A stretch of 44,580 bases of DNA from Azolla pinnata (taxonomy: Eukaryota > Streptophyta > Polypodiopsida > Salviniales > Salviniaceae): positions 1-44,580 of the forward strand of contig JBBBWG010031643.1 of the NCBI GenBank assembly GCA_037176905.1. Direction: 5' to 3'. The notes under the pieces are model-generated. The model had not been told where the DNA came from and made no database searches. It worked only from the letters and a program-made list of their open reading frames with translations. This document shows, piece by piece, positions 9,337-20,791 of the stretch; within the stretch, counting starts at the first letter, position 1, and each line of letters opens with the position of its first letter. The translations under genes were made by a program, and so were the position numbers.

Positions 9337-12300
9337 TCACAACCTCAGCTGACCAAACAATCGGGAAGCAGATAATGACAATGACGATGTCTCTGGCAGA
9401 GTGTCAGGAGTTCCATTATGAACATTAGCCTCACCGTTGATTAAGGAAGGTGTTGCCATATCAGTGCATCGTGGTGAAGGAGCTGAACACACTGTGACCA
9501 TATGACGGACCCTGACAGGTGGTGCCAATGACGATGCTGAATGCAATCCAAATGGCTGGGCAGGAACCGGTACCCTACACATCATCGATTGTGGGGGAGA
9601 ATGGGTCCATGGAAAGCTGCTTTCATCATTGCTCACACCATTATTGATGTCACTGGTATTAGGGTAGCCTCTGAATGCGGCATTACTTCCCTCGTCGCTC
9701 TGGTAGAAAACTCCTTTTGAAGCTTCAACAGTGAAACCAGTCATATTATACCCATTGTTTCCGCTGTGAGAACCTCCTTCTGCTGGGATATTTAAAGCTG
9801 AGTAAGACGGAGGGCGAAGATTTGGTGTCTCCCGAGAACCAGAAATGAATGAACCATTTTGACCAAACTCTTCACCATTTGCATACGTAATGATGGGGTT
9901 TGCATCCTTGTATACACTGCCACCATAAGTCATGCCATCATTGCCAGTGCTGTTATAACCAGATGAATGAGTCAACCCTCTATTCCCACCATGATACATG
10001 TAAGACCCCATCTCTCGATCCCAATGCATCGCTGATGAGCTTGCTCTGTCGAATATAGTCATTGGTTGTGTTGTTACCTCTCCTCTTAACCACCAATCCT
10101 CTTCCTCTCTATGGTAAAGTTCATCAAGTAGGCTCGGTTTGAGCTCAAACCTTTCGCTTTGAGATTGAAAAAGTGATCGCTGATTGTCTAAACGAGTATT
10201 CATTCGCGAAAATGGGGGTTTTGGTAGCATGGCATCAGTTCCGCTCAGCCATTCATCATCCCTATCTATTGGGAATGCTTGGATCTCTTCTAGAAGAGGC
10301 CTCCTAAGCTCAAATCTGTCACTGCAAGACTGAAGGGACAATCGACTCGATCCCAACTGTTGATGTGGCATGACTCGGTGACTCATAGGAGCTCCCAAGG
10401 GCTCATGTGAAGGCACCCTCCTAGAATCCATGCCAAAAAAAGAGGAGTGGTTCCTTGTGTGCATCACCTCAGATCTGAAAATTTCAGCATTTGGTGGACT
10501 GGTCAAAAGCCCCCGACCAGTTTCATAGCAAGCATTCCTTTCTCGGACATTCACCACTCTAACCCTAGACCGTCCCCCATGATTCCTCGAAGCAGAATGC
10601 GTTGAAGGTTTCTGGGTTGATCTGTCTCCTCCTCTATACAATGTAAGAGCATTTGAATGACTGTTAAGGCTCTGATCTCGCTCATCACTGGCAGCATTTG
10701 ATGAGTCTGCAATCATAAGGGGTTGTGTCCCTGTGGCCCATGTCAAAAAATCTTCGTGAGGATTAAACCATAAGCCACGCAGAATCATGTAAACTTATGT
10801 ACACATGCACTAACAGTAGTACAGACCAAATAAAAATGCGCATCATATACACACAGAAAATGCGACGCATTGTACAATATGCACATTAGCATGCATGCAT
10901 TTCAGTATACATAAGCATACAAACACATCACATCGTCAAGAAAACCGCATGTGCACACTTTTCTGACCTCCTTTAAAGATCACAATAAGGCAACACATGT
11001 CCGTTCAATGTAGAAATCCCATAATGTGACAAACATAATGCATATTAGATAAGCCACAAATACATGCATGTACAAATATATATATATATATATAGACACA
11101 GACACGCACTGCATTTCAACGTTTCTAATGCCATTATAGAGTAGCAGATAGCAGATAACTGTAATTCTCCAAAAGAATCACAATGCATTTATAAAAGACA
11201 AGTACACATGGGTGGGTGTCCATGCATGGAGAGCACGAACACATATAAGTGGATATATCTGTGAGTAAACACACACACAAACACACCTATATACATATGT
11301 ATGTATGTGTATGTAAACGATTTATCTGCCCAAATGAGTTTACACTCATGAAAAGAGTCTAGGGGATCAATTGACTCACATTGTTTAATTGCAGACAAAG
11401 CAACCATGGCTGCATTCTTCTCAGCTTGCTTCTTTGTTTTTGCAGGCTCTCCAGCAAACAGCCTGTCTGCAACTTTCACTATACACTTGAACACAGGAAG
11501 GTGCCCTGGACCCGCTCTGATGGTAGTATAGACAGGAAGCGAGAGACCTGCTCTCTGGGCAGTTTCCTGCAGGAGATTCTTGCCGATTCCAGTCTCGTCC
11601 TGATCGTTTTCATCGCACACATACAATCCAAAAGGGGGGGGGGGAGGAAAAAGAAGCAGAGAATGAATGTTCAACTTTTCTGTGAAATATAGAGACGCAA
11701 GCAAATCATGCAGTTGTGTGCCACAATGTTACACGAAGATGAAGCAAAAAGACTCGGAGCTCTCGGCATTTACATACATGGACAAGCTGAATGAGAAGAC
11801 AGAGAGATCCACAGAGCAGATGACGATCTTCTCACTGGATTCTACACTGGATTCTACACCTTCTAGCAAAAGCTTCCGGCATGATGCAGCACCTTATGGA
11901 TTCTACACTGGACTCTACACCTTCTAGCAAAAGCTTCCGGCATGATGCAGCACCTTATGGATTCTACACCTTCTAGCAAAGCTTCCGGAATGATGCAGCA
12001 CCTTATGGATTCTACACTGGATTCTACACCTTCTAGCAAAGCTTCCAGTATGATGCAGCACCTTATGGATTCTACACTGGATTCTACACCTTCTAGCAAA
12101 AGCTTCCGGCATGATGCAGCACCTTATGGATTCTACACTGGATTCTACACCTTCTAGCAAGAGCTTCCGGCATGATGCAGCACCTTATGGATTCTGCACT
12201 GGATTCTACACCTTCTAGCAAAAGCTTCCGGCATGATGCAGCACCTTATGGATTCTACACTGGATTCTGCACCTTCTAGCAAAAGCTTCCGGCATGATGC

Positions 12301-13009
12301 AGCATCTTATGGATTCTGCACTGGATTCTACACCTTCTAGCAAAAGCTTCCGGCATGATGCAGCACCTTATGGAACAAAAGCGGTCGGGGGCACACACAA
12401 TCTCCAAAGTATGCTAGCACACCAGAACAGACGAAGCCGGGGCGTCCTAGAGTGCTAGAGGCTTGAATCTTACAAGAAAGAAAAAAAACAGGATGAGGGC
12501 GGAGCTAAATGGCGGAATCCGGCGGCAGGCATTGCCGCAAAATGCGAAATTGCACCGAGAAAACGCAGGGGAGATGGGGCAACCACGGCGGGTGAGATAT
12601 GGTGAGCACAGAAATCGAAGCAGGAAAACCTTCCTGATGCTGAACGCAGGCGTGGAGGGAGGGGGGGGAGAAGGAGGAGATGGGGTCAGATGTGGTAGAT
12701 CCGGGGAACGAGCGTGTAGAGAGAGGATGTGGGAGGTAAGAGAGAGGATGTGGGAGAGCGTACCAGGATTCGAGCTGCGAGGGAAGGAGAAGGGCCCCGC
12801 GTGGAGAGGGCGTTGAGGGCGACCTCTGCAGCGGCATGCTCCGCCTGCCTGAGCGTGGAGCAGTAGCTCGGGCTCTCGAAGATCTCGCCATTGAAGCTCA
12901 CAGTCGCCTTGAACCTCGGCGCGTGGTCGGGCCCTTCTCGTATGCACGTGTACGCCGGCAAGCTGAAGCAGCTCCTCTGCGCGAGCTCCTGGAGCTGATT
13001 CTTGTACAT
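9337..13009 (-). CDS. DRB2-like double-stranded RNA-binding protein
   Basis: Three exons on the minus strand: 13009-12764, 11599-11380 and about 10730-9337. They join in frame to about 619 residues. Two dsRNA-binding domains are clear. The first covers residues 1-70 (MYKNQLQELAQR, then FKATVSFNGEIFESP, then LRQAEHAAAEVALNAL). The second covers about 85-155 (KNLLQETAQRAGLSLPVY, then AGEPAKTKKQAEKNAA). Near the C-terminus, LAPPVRVRHMVTVCSAP matches the tail motif of the plant DRB2/3/5 group. Such proteins partner Dicer-like enzymes or act in miRNA-guided translational repression. The Ser/Asn-rich C-terminal region, about 460 residues, is much longer than in Arabidopsis DRB2 (434 residues in total). 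The exon 3 acceptor could instead be at 10706, which keeps frame and drops eight residues. Confidence 0.9.
11838..12372. repeat. 61-bp minisatellite in DRB2-like intron 1
   Basis: About nine tandem copies share CTTCTAGCAAAAGCTTCC followed by GGCATGATGCAGCACCTTA. Each copy contains a doubled 12-mer (GGATTCTACACT), except the third (about 11958), which has only one. Copies differ by only a few bases, so the array is young. It lies wholly inside intron 1 (12763-11600) of the DRB2-like gene. The frames crossing it are repeat artefacts. Confidence 0.95.
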
Positions 13010-13057
13010 CTCTCCCCCCCTCCCTCCCTCCCTCCCTCCCTCCCTCTCCCGCGGCGA

Positions 13058-13135
13058 AACCCTAACCCTAGAACTGCACACCTCCTCCTCCTCGAGCTGC
13101 GCCACAAAACCCTAAACCCTCTCTGAAACCCTAAT
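13058..13135 (+). promoter_or_regulatory. Telo-box motifs upstream of DRB2-like start
   Basis: Three AAACCCTAA/AAACCCTAAACC-type motifs lie 50-125 bp upstream of the DRB2-like ATG (13009), probably in its leader. In plants, AAACCCTA near transcription starts is a known promoter element of growth-related and translation genes and recruits telobox-binding factors. Two more copies occur near 13604 and 13725. Confidence 0.5.
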
Positions 13136-13470
13136 CTTTCTGAAATCCTGCCCTTTCTCGGCGATGCCCTGCACCTCCCTGACCCCAGCGGCGACGAGTA
13201 GAATGGAGCCGACGCCGCCCGAGTGAAGCGGGAAAAACCCTCAAATCTTCAGAGCCGCCCTCCCCCGCCCCCAGCGATGTCCGCGAAGGAAGCTTCCGCG
13301 GAGCGAGGAATGGCGCGCATTGCAATCGGATGGGGATACCCTCCGGAGCTGCGTCGACGGATGGAAGCAAAGCCCTGACCTTTGGAGACGGGGGACGGGA
13401 ATCGTGCTATGGCCAGAGAAGATGGCGTGGGAAATCAGAGACAGGAAGTCGTCCACAGCAGAAGAAATGG

Positions 13471-13653
13471 AGAGGACAGAAGAAGAAGAAGAAGCAGAAG
13501 AAGAAGAAGAAGAAGAAGAAGAAGAAGAGATGGAGGTGGGAGCAGAGACAGCTATGGCTGTGTACAGGGAAATGGCGAAGACAGAGAGACAGGCACAGAC
13601 AGAGAAACCCTAATCCGCCATCGCCATCTCTGTGTCTGTTCTGTGTCTGTTCT

Positions 13654-13692
<39 letters not shown>
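13471..13692. repeat. GAA microsatellite and GA microsatellite
   Basis: A (GAA)n run occupies about 13477-13530 and a (GA)n run about 13655-13692. Poly-Glu, poly-Lys or poly-Arg frames across them are artefacts. Confidence 0.85.
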
Positions 13693-13694
<2 letters not shown>

Positions 13695-13734
13695 CCTGAG
13701 TTCAAGCTCGCATTATTAAAACTCACAAACCCTA

Positions 13735-13990
13735 ATCTCTAACCTAATCTTGGATTAATCTGATCTAACCTGCCTCTAATCTTGGATTAATCTGATCTAA
13801 CCTGCCTCTAATCTTGGATTAATCTGATCTAACCTGCCTCTAATCTTGGATTNNNNNNNNNNNNNNNNNNNNNNNNNNNNNNNNNNNNNNNNNNNNNNNN
13901 NNNNNNNNNNNNNNNNNNNNNNNNNNNNNNNNNNNNNNNNNNNNNNNNNNNNAATCTGATCTAACCTACCTCTAATCCGCATCGATCCGA
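13735..13990. repeat. 32-bp tandem repeat interrupted by an assembly gap
   Basis: The unit TAATCTTGGATTAATCTGAT plus CTAACCTGCCTC repeats in tandem into a run of 100 Ns (13853-13952) and resumes on the far side. The gap is therefore inside the array and its true length is unknown. Confidence 0.9.
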
Positions 13991-14580
13991 TCTAACCTAC
14001 CTCTCATCCGCATTAATCTGATCTTCTCATCGGAACTTATCCTAATCTGATCGGCACTGAAGCTAATCTTCTCGTCGGAGCTGATCCTGATCTGATCTGA
14101 TCTTATATGATTTGCATTAAGCTAATCTTTCCGTCGGAACTGGTCCTGATCCGATCTGATCTTGTCTTCATTTAAGCTAATCTTGTCATCGAAACCAATC
14201 TTGAGCTAATCCAATCCCATCTACATTGAGCTAATCTCATTATCGAAATTGATCCTGATCTGATCTAATCTGATTCTGCATCAAGCTAATCTTCTCGTTG
14301 AAACTGATCCTAATCTAATCTAATCTGATTTGCATTAAAGCTAATCATCTCGTGGAAACTGATCCTAACCTAATCTACTTTGCATCAAACTAATCTTCTC
14401 AAACAAACTGATCCTAATCTTATATAATCTGCATTAAGCTATTCTTCTCAAACAAATTTATCTTAATTTAATTTAATTTGATCAGCATTAAGCTAGTCTT
14501 CTCTCGTTGAAGCTAATCCTAATCTACTCTAATGTGCATTCAGCTCATCTTCTCATCCCAGCTGATCCTAATCTGCTCTA
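13991..14580. repeat. Degenerate 55-60-bp satellite
   Basis: About ten diverged units each contain AAGCTAATCTTCTCGT, then GATCCTAATCTGATCT, then TTTGCATT or close variants. It follows the 32-bp array directly and shares its ATCTGATCTAA vocabulary, so the two probably have a common origin. Confidence 0.8.
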
Positions 14581-15284
14581 TCACCCATTTCCCAACTCGG
14601 CCCTCCTCATGGAGGTCTGCATTCGCGACTTCGAAAACTCGGAAAAAGTTAAAAGAATTACAAAACACTACTTGTATGGTTTTCGGAAGTTTCGAGGATC
14701 GATTTTGGCCATGGCCTCCAGATTCGGTCAGTTGGTCTACAACTTCGGATGGCTTTGTTTGTTTGCTTGCTCAATCTATGCAGTCTTTTAATCAGTATTT
14801 TAAACTTGGGCGATCTTTATTAGGAAGCCAGTTTGTCGACAGAATGGACGATATTTACCTCGGTGTCGATCTTCTCGATTCCAAGTCCTATGTTGACCCG
14901 TTCCCTGCGAGATTTGTTCACAGAAAGATTAACCAACTCCACCAACTTCCGCCCTCAACCCTAAACTGGGATTTGCAAGAGCAAGCCATCCTAGATGTTG
15001 TTTTATCTAATTACCCGTGGATGTGGCTAGATTCGGCACATACAGGAGAATTGGGAGCAATCCAGGAATGGCAAGGGACTTTCGTTGTATGGTCGATGAT
15101 AACAACGAAATCAAAACGGGAATCTAAGTCTGGAAGACAATGCCAAAGCTACGTCGAAAAGTCAACTTCACACATCTTTCTACTTGATGCTGGTTTGCAC
15201 GACAAAGCTTGTAACGGAGCCACGATCATAGTTCTTCTCTTCTTGAGCAGTGAACGACGATTTAGAGACGTGGGCTACATTTGA
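14532..15284 (+). other. Uncertain 250-codon open frame
   Basis: The frame starts inside the degenerate satellite and runs to a stop at 15284. The part after about 14600 is unique sequence with mixed composition, and its length is unusual for chance. I recognise no family, signal peptide or membrane segment. It could be a fragment of a host gene, a decayed transposon or chance. A second frame (14507-14791) overlaps it. Confidence 0.2.
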
Positions 15285-16219
15285 TCGTGTCGATGGGCAA
15301 GCTACAATTAGCGGTAAACACTAAACGGTATCCCAATGTGATTTACACCTTTCTTCGATCGACCGTTGGCAGCAGGGGATTATAGCAAGAACTGTAATGG
15401 ATCGTGTGCAGATGCTGACGGTGGCGCAGATCGATCGGCAACCTTTGCAGTAGATGTACATCAATAATAGAGCGCGTCATAAATAGTCGATGCCATCAGC
15501 CAGCTCGATCGCAGACAAAATCGCACGACCGTTCCTTCAATGTTAACGGGGGCACTGCTGCATCTGCATTGGCTCGATCGGCATCGACGCTGCTTGCCAT
15601 ATTCAATGCGAGAGAAAGCAGAAGAGCGAGATCGGGAATCCGTCGAGAGAATATCGCCGGATCCAAAAAACATTTATGTCGTTGATGCAAGTCGAGCTCG
15701 CGACCTCGACCGCAATCTTCTGCCTCTGGGATTATCGAGCAAAGCCCCAACTGTAGTTGTGTTTGCGCTGGTATGAGCAGAGACATCGATCCAGATTCCA
15801 CCATCGAGTGGAAAGAAAATTGTCTTATTCGAGTCGAGATGCTCAACAGAACATCGTCATGTTATCGTCTCAGTCGAGTTCTCGAAATGGAAGCCATCAA
15901 ACCTAGTTCCCAACTTAACAAGGAATTTGCTGTAATCTTATAATTCGAGTTGTAGTTGGTTCTCCATCACCACACACACAACTAGTATGCATAGAATCAC
16001 CGTCGGACATGCACGCATCGCATCCATATGAGCTATATACGAGTCAAACCTGATTACGACAGTAACTCCGATCTCTGTTGCTCCGCTGATCTTCGTTTTG
16101 TTCTTTCTGGTCGTCTGAATTCTCGGATTTCCTGTTCTGCAACCATGTTCTCGTTCTGTTTATCGATGTTTTTGTGCACGTGGAAAACGATGGTTGGAAA
16201 ATCTTCTGCTTATCAACAC
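15285..16219. other. Spacer, no gene recognised
   Basis: Only short frames occur. The sequence is rich in TCGATCG-type words, as are the flanking arrays. No promoter motif or RNA gene can be supported. Confidence 0.45.
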
Positions 16220-16605
16220 GGATCGATCGGCGGATTGGCAAAGATGAGTCGACAGATTAGCACGGATTAATCGGCGGATTTAGCTGCAGATCAAATCGAC
16301 GGATTAACAAAAATCAGACGGCGGATCAAGCACGGGTCAATCGACGGATCGGCACGGATCAATGGATGGATTAGCACAGATTAGTCGATGGATCAACATG
16401 GGTTTCGAGCATGGATCAGTCGACGGATTAGCACGGATCAATCGACGGATTAGCACGGATCAATGGACGGATTAGCACGGATCAGTCGACGGATTAGCAC
16501 GGATCAATCGACAGATTAGCACGGATCAATCAACGGATTAAGCACGGATTAGTCGACGGATTAAGCACGGATTAGTCAACGGATTAGCACGGATTCCAAT
16601 CTTTC
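16220..16605. repeat. 22-bp tandem repeat
   Basis: The unit GGATTAGCACGGATCAATCG plus AC repeats about 16 times with substitutions and 1-2-bp length changes, most regular at 16420-16600. It ends about 150 bp before the start codon of the LRR gene, so part of it may lie in that promoter. Confidence 0.9.
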
Positions 16606-16757
16606 TGGTGCTAAACAAGGGAATCGATGAAGAATTGGAGAGGGGCATTTTGGCTATTTTTTGAGAGGAGTTGTGCGTCTTCTGATTCCCTTCCGAAGGG
16701 CACGATTCGCAATTTCGCAAAACTCTGAGAAACCTGCAGCGCGGCGCCCGTCTGGCG

Positions 16758-19700
16758 ATGGCCGACTTCCTTCTCGTCTTCCTCCTCCTCGCGGCGCCGC
16801 CTCTCCGCTTCGCATCTGCGCGTGATCTCGCTCTCGACGATGGTAAGCTTGCACTGCAATCCCTTCCCTCGCTCCGTCTACCTGCAGGATTCTTCTGACA
16901 CGGTGCCTTGTTTGTTTGTTTGTTTGTTTCTTTCGTTCTTGTGCACGGACTCCGTACCGTCCTTCGATCCATCCGTCAGGCAGAGCCTTGATCTCTGCCA
17001 AGAAGAAATGGAACCTCGGTGCTTCCCTCCCAACCTGGGATGGCAGCGATCACTGCCATGGCTGGGAAGGCGTTGTCTGCAACGAAGAACTTCGGGTTAT
17101 CTCCTTGTGAGTGGATCTAACTCAGCTCCTTTTTCTCTTTCCTCGTCGCCGTGTTCCGTTCCCAAACGAGTATAAAGCTCAGGACGTGTATCTCTGTGAT
17201 ATATTCCCTATGAGTCGTCGCCTGGACTCGGCCTACTTCGCATTTGTTTTTTCTTTGGTAACTGCTCATGATGGCTTGCGTTCTCAATGTGTAGATTGAT
17301 ACCGTGCCAGGTCCTTGCTTTGATAATTGTTTTTTTTGGAATGAGTCTTTCCTCAGCAATCCGATTCCTCAAAATTTGATCTTTCCTTGGGCGATTCTGT
17401 TTTAGCACATTCCTCTCATCACACTTGGTAGTCCTGGCCTGGTTATATAGGCTCATGTAGTTGAGATCCTGAATGATGCCATTGTAGCATCCTAAAGGGA
17501 ATTTGTTTCCCCAAATCCATATTTGAATTTTGGTGAGAGTTCAGAGTTTGAACCCTAAACTCTTAACCGAAAATCCCTAACCCCGTATCCTGAATGTTGG
17601 AACCTAATCACTATTCCATGAATTTATTCAGTGCATATGCACGAGATAATGAGCTAAAACTTTCATTGCACTGGTGGATGATATGTCCTATGTTTTTTGA
17701 TTCATCAAACTCTTGGATTACATGAAGATGTCGTTTATACACATGCGATTGTATGTAGATTAAATTGTTTGATGATGGTTACATCGTTTCTGTACTGTGT
17801 CTAAACGTGTTCTGTAGTCGTGTTCTTTTTCTAACCTAAAGTTTTGCTGCATGCTGTGAGCTTTATTCCGGATCTTGTTTGAAGAAATCTGAGCAATCAT
17901 GGTATCAAGGGACCGCTTCCTGATGATATAGGACAACTGGATGCCCTTATCTCTTTGGATCTGAGCAATTCCAAGTCAAGTTCTGGACCTTGGAACAATA
18001 TCACAGGAAATTTGGCATCCATTGGGAATCTGAAGAAGCTCCAGTTATTGTATGTGAGAGAGCTTATCAACGATGGTTCTAATTGTGAAATGCAATTTTA
18101 TGCAATATCGTTGTACAAAGAGGAATATCTCAAAAATGTTACTTCTGCAGGAATATGAGCTTCAACTATCTGGACACCGACTTTCCTGAATCTATTCTCA
18201 AATTGACAAACTTGGTTTTTCTGTAGGTTCACGAGATTATTGTTCTTGCTCTATTTTCTAGTGATTTGTTCTAGGCAACTTAAATCGACTTTATAGTTAT
18301 TCCTCTGGCCTGCAGCAAGCTGGACAATGCCGGGGTTAGAGGATCATTTCCAGCAGGTCTAACTAGGCTTACTAAATTACAAGAACTGTAAGTGATTAAG
18401 AATGTAATATAGTGTGTCACAGGTAGTAATGTATCTTCTATATTTCCAGAGATTTTGTTTGTATCATTGTTTAATATAATAATGTTAATTTTTTGTTCTT
18501 ATTTTAGAACTATGTTCTACAATGCTAGTTTTTTAGGGAACAACACACTCCGAGGACCATTGCCGCAAGGGTTGAGTAACTTGGTAAATTTAGTCGAGCT
18601 GTAAGTTGAAGTTTGATCAGCAATTGTTTCATGTCCTCTCTGGAGCATGATGCAATTTAAAATACTGTTTTCTTTCGTATGTTTGTTCCAGGAGTTTATG
18701 GGACAATGATATCAGCACCTCCATCCCTGTAGAAATCTCTACACTTGTAAACCTAACTTATCTGTCAGTATAACAGACAAAGAATCTCTTGCAAACCCTA
18801 GTTTTTTAATCGTTTTCATTTTGGTACCTGTTGATTGATTTGATAAATCTCTGGACTATCTCAGGAATATGCATGGCTGTGATATGTGGGGTGGTCTCCC
18901 TGCGGAGTTTGAAAACTTGCTGAATATGAGGATGTTGTAAGCTGCCCGTTCTATCTTCGTTGATCTCCTGTAGATATATCTTCTGTTAAATCTGTTCTGC
19001 TTCTCATCGGCGGAAATCTCATCTTACATGCTAGGGTGAAGTTAATACCTCTGAAGAAATTATGGATTTGTGACTAATGAGGTTCTTTTGTGAGCAGGGA
19101 ATTCATGCATCATTTCAAATCCCATCCAGGGTTATAAAGCTATGAGCATGTAGGTATATTTTCTTAGTTGAGCTGTTGATTTTTCAGGCACCTATACGAT
19201 AACCAGCTTTCAGGAACAATTCCAGAGACATGGAGCAATCTAAGAAACTTAAGTAGCCTGTAAAATTTCGAGTATTGTATTTAGTAGTTCTACTTCATAG
19301 TAATATGGGGAACTTAACTCAAATTTGGTTTACCTATTTGCAGACGGCTGGAATACAACTATCTCACAAAGTTCTTTCCTTTCTGGACACAAACACTATC
19401 AAGCTTGGAACATTTGTAAGTGATAACTTAACCTATGTTGAAATAAATGTTTTTTGAATGCAAGGGCAGAGCACTCGATTGGTATCAAGGCACAGTCTCA
19501 TTGCATCACGTGGTTTAATTATTTCTACTTTCCTGCTGAAAATCTATCATTTTGTTTTGATGCATCAGTGGCTTTTATGTGAATATCATTTGCCATATCC
19601 ATGTTTCATATACTGTAGAAGAATTGGGAGCAATCATGATCCTGAGCCTTTGTCCACTATAAAGATGATCATGATGTTTTTCAAGTACTAATTTTTTTTC

Positions 19701-20791
19701 TGCTCATGTTTGTCTATATCATTCTCAACCCCATATTGAGCAGAGTATTTTTCTCATTGTCATTCTGTTTCTGGTTGGATGCTTTTGTTTGCTTGTTATG
19801 CAGTAGTGGGAGATAGACCCCATGTGTTCTGTTCTATAAACTTCTTGAGGGCTCGTAAATGAATGGATTCTGGAAGCATGACAATTGAAAAGTTTTGATT
19901 GTGACAGGGATTTGCAGCATAATCTGCTGTATGGAAGTGTTGAAAAAGTAATCCTGAAGCATGCCAAACTTGTGTGAGTAGTGTGTTAAATAAAAGCTAT
20001 GAAATATCTCGTTGGCCTCTTGACCTTATGTATGCGGCATTGCTGTTTTTACATGTAAAGGGATATCAAGTGCAATTACTTCTCTGGAAATCAACTAACG
20101 AGCACAAATGCAACGTAAGCTTTCATCCAGGTAATCCAATTAAGTAGTCTGCTCGGTCGATGATGGCTAAATGTTATCTGTCTATTGTGCATAAAAGATT
20201 GGTAGAAGATAAAGGCAACTGCTTCATACACACTAACCAAGAAGACAAGAAAAGATGCTCCCAAGATTTCTATACGTGTGACGATTTCGCGAAACACGTA
20301 AAATACGGTAAAAATGTTTGATTGATATGGCAAAAAATCTTCTCCAAATTTGCAGCCCCCGTTGGCCAAATGTGAGTCAAGAATTTGGTTCTCAAAAAAT
20401 CTGACATACATTCAGGAGATTGTGCTGGCTGTCCCCCGAATCAATACATTCATGACGCCGTGCGATGTGTTTGTGAACCAGGTCAGAACTGTAATATTTT
20501 CAGACAGGTCGTTAGTCAAGAAATTGCAAGTTTATACCGATGAATGGTGCTATCTAACAGCTTTTGTTTTCTGGATCTAATATTGCAGCAGGCATGCAGG
20601 GGGATAAGCATCGCACGAGCTCTGTGGGAAAACTTATTGTAACCATTCTCATCTTGGCATTGTTGGTTGTAATACTAATCACATGCTTGATGCATAAGCA
20701 GAGGAAGAAGCTACTTGCCGCCTCTGGTGATCCACATCAAGAAGTCCAAATGTTTCTGTATAACCCGCCCTCAGAGGAGGATGCAATGTGA
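16758..20791 (+). CDS. Membrane-anchored LRR protein without kinase (apparent frameshift)
   Basis: Fourteen predicted exons: 16758-16842, 16980-17106, 17885-18049, 18151-18222, 18316-18387, 18508-18600, 18692-18763, 18865-18936, 19188-19259, 19344-19415, 19908-19973, 20061-20114, 20356-20481 and 20592-20791. Residues 1-21 are a signal peptide. An LRR N-cap with CHGWEGVVC follows, then about nine leucine-rich repeats, most on their own 72-nt exon with identical phase. Next come a Cys-rich motif (CAGCPPNQ, RCVCEPG) and one membrane helix (VTILILALLVVILITCL). A tail of about 30 residues has no kinase. The layout recalls LRR-receptor-kinase ectodomains with a Cys-rich juxtamembrane motif. In exon 13, the frame entering from exon 12 meets TGA at 20402. 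Reading one A fewer at 20394-20399 restores the Cys motif and the correct phase into the membrane exon. Confidence 0.8.

Noticed and set aside
11838-12372. CRISPR-like array or protein-repeat gene
   Set aside because: Copies are head to tail with no unique spacers, lie inside a plant intron, and the frames through them lack a start context and non-repeat sequence.
12447-12947. Pro/Ser/Arg-rich frames overlapping DRB2-like exon 1
   Set aside because: They are out-of-frame shadows of exon 1; the dsRNA-binding domain is in the other frame.
19098-19150. Extra LRR exon between exons 8 and 9
   Set aside because: An AG acceptor is present, but the downstream sequence has no LRR pattern and reaches a stop. 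Splicing exon 8 to 19188 preserves phase and the 72-nt rule.
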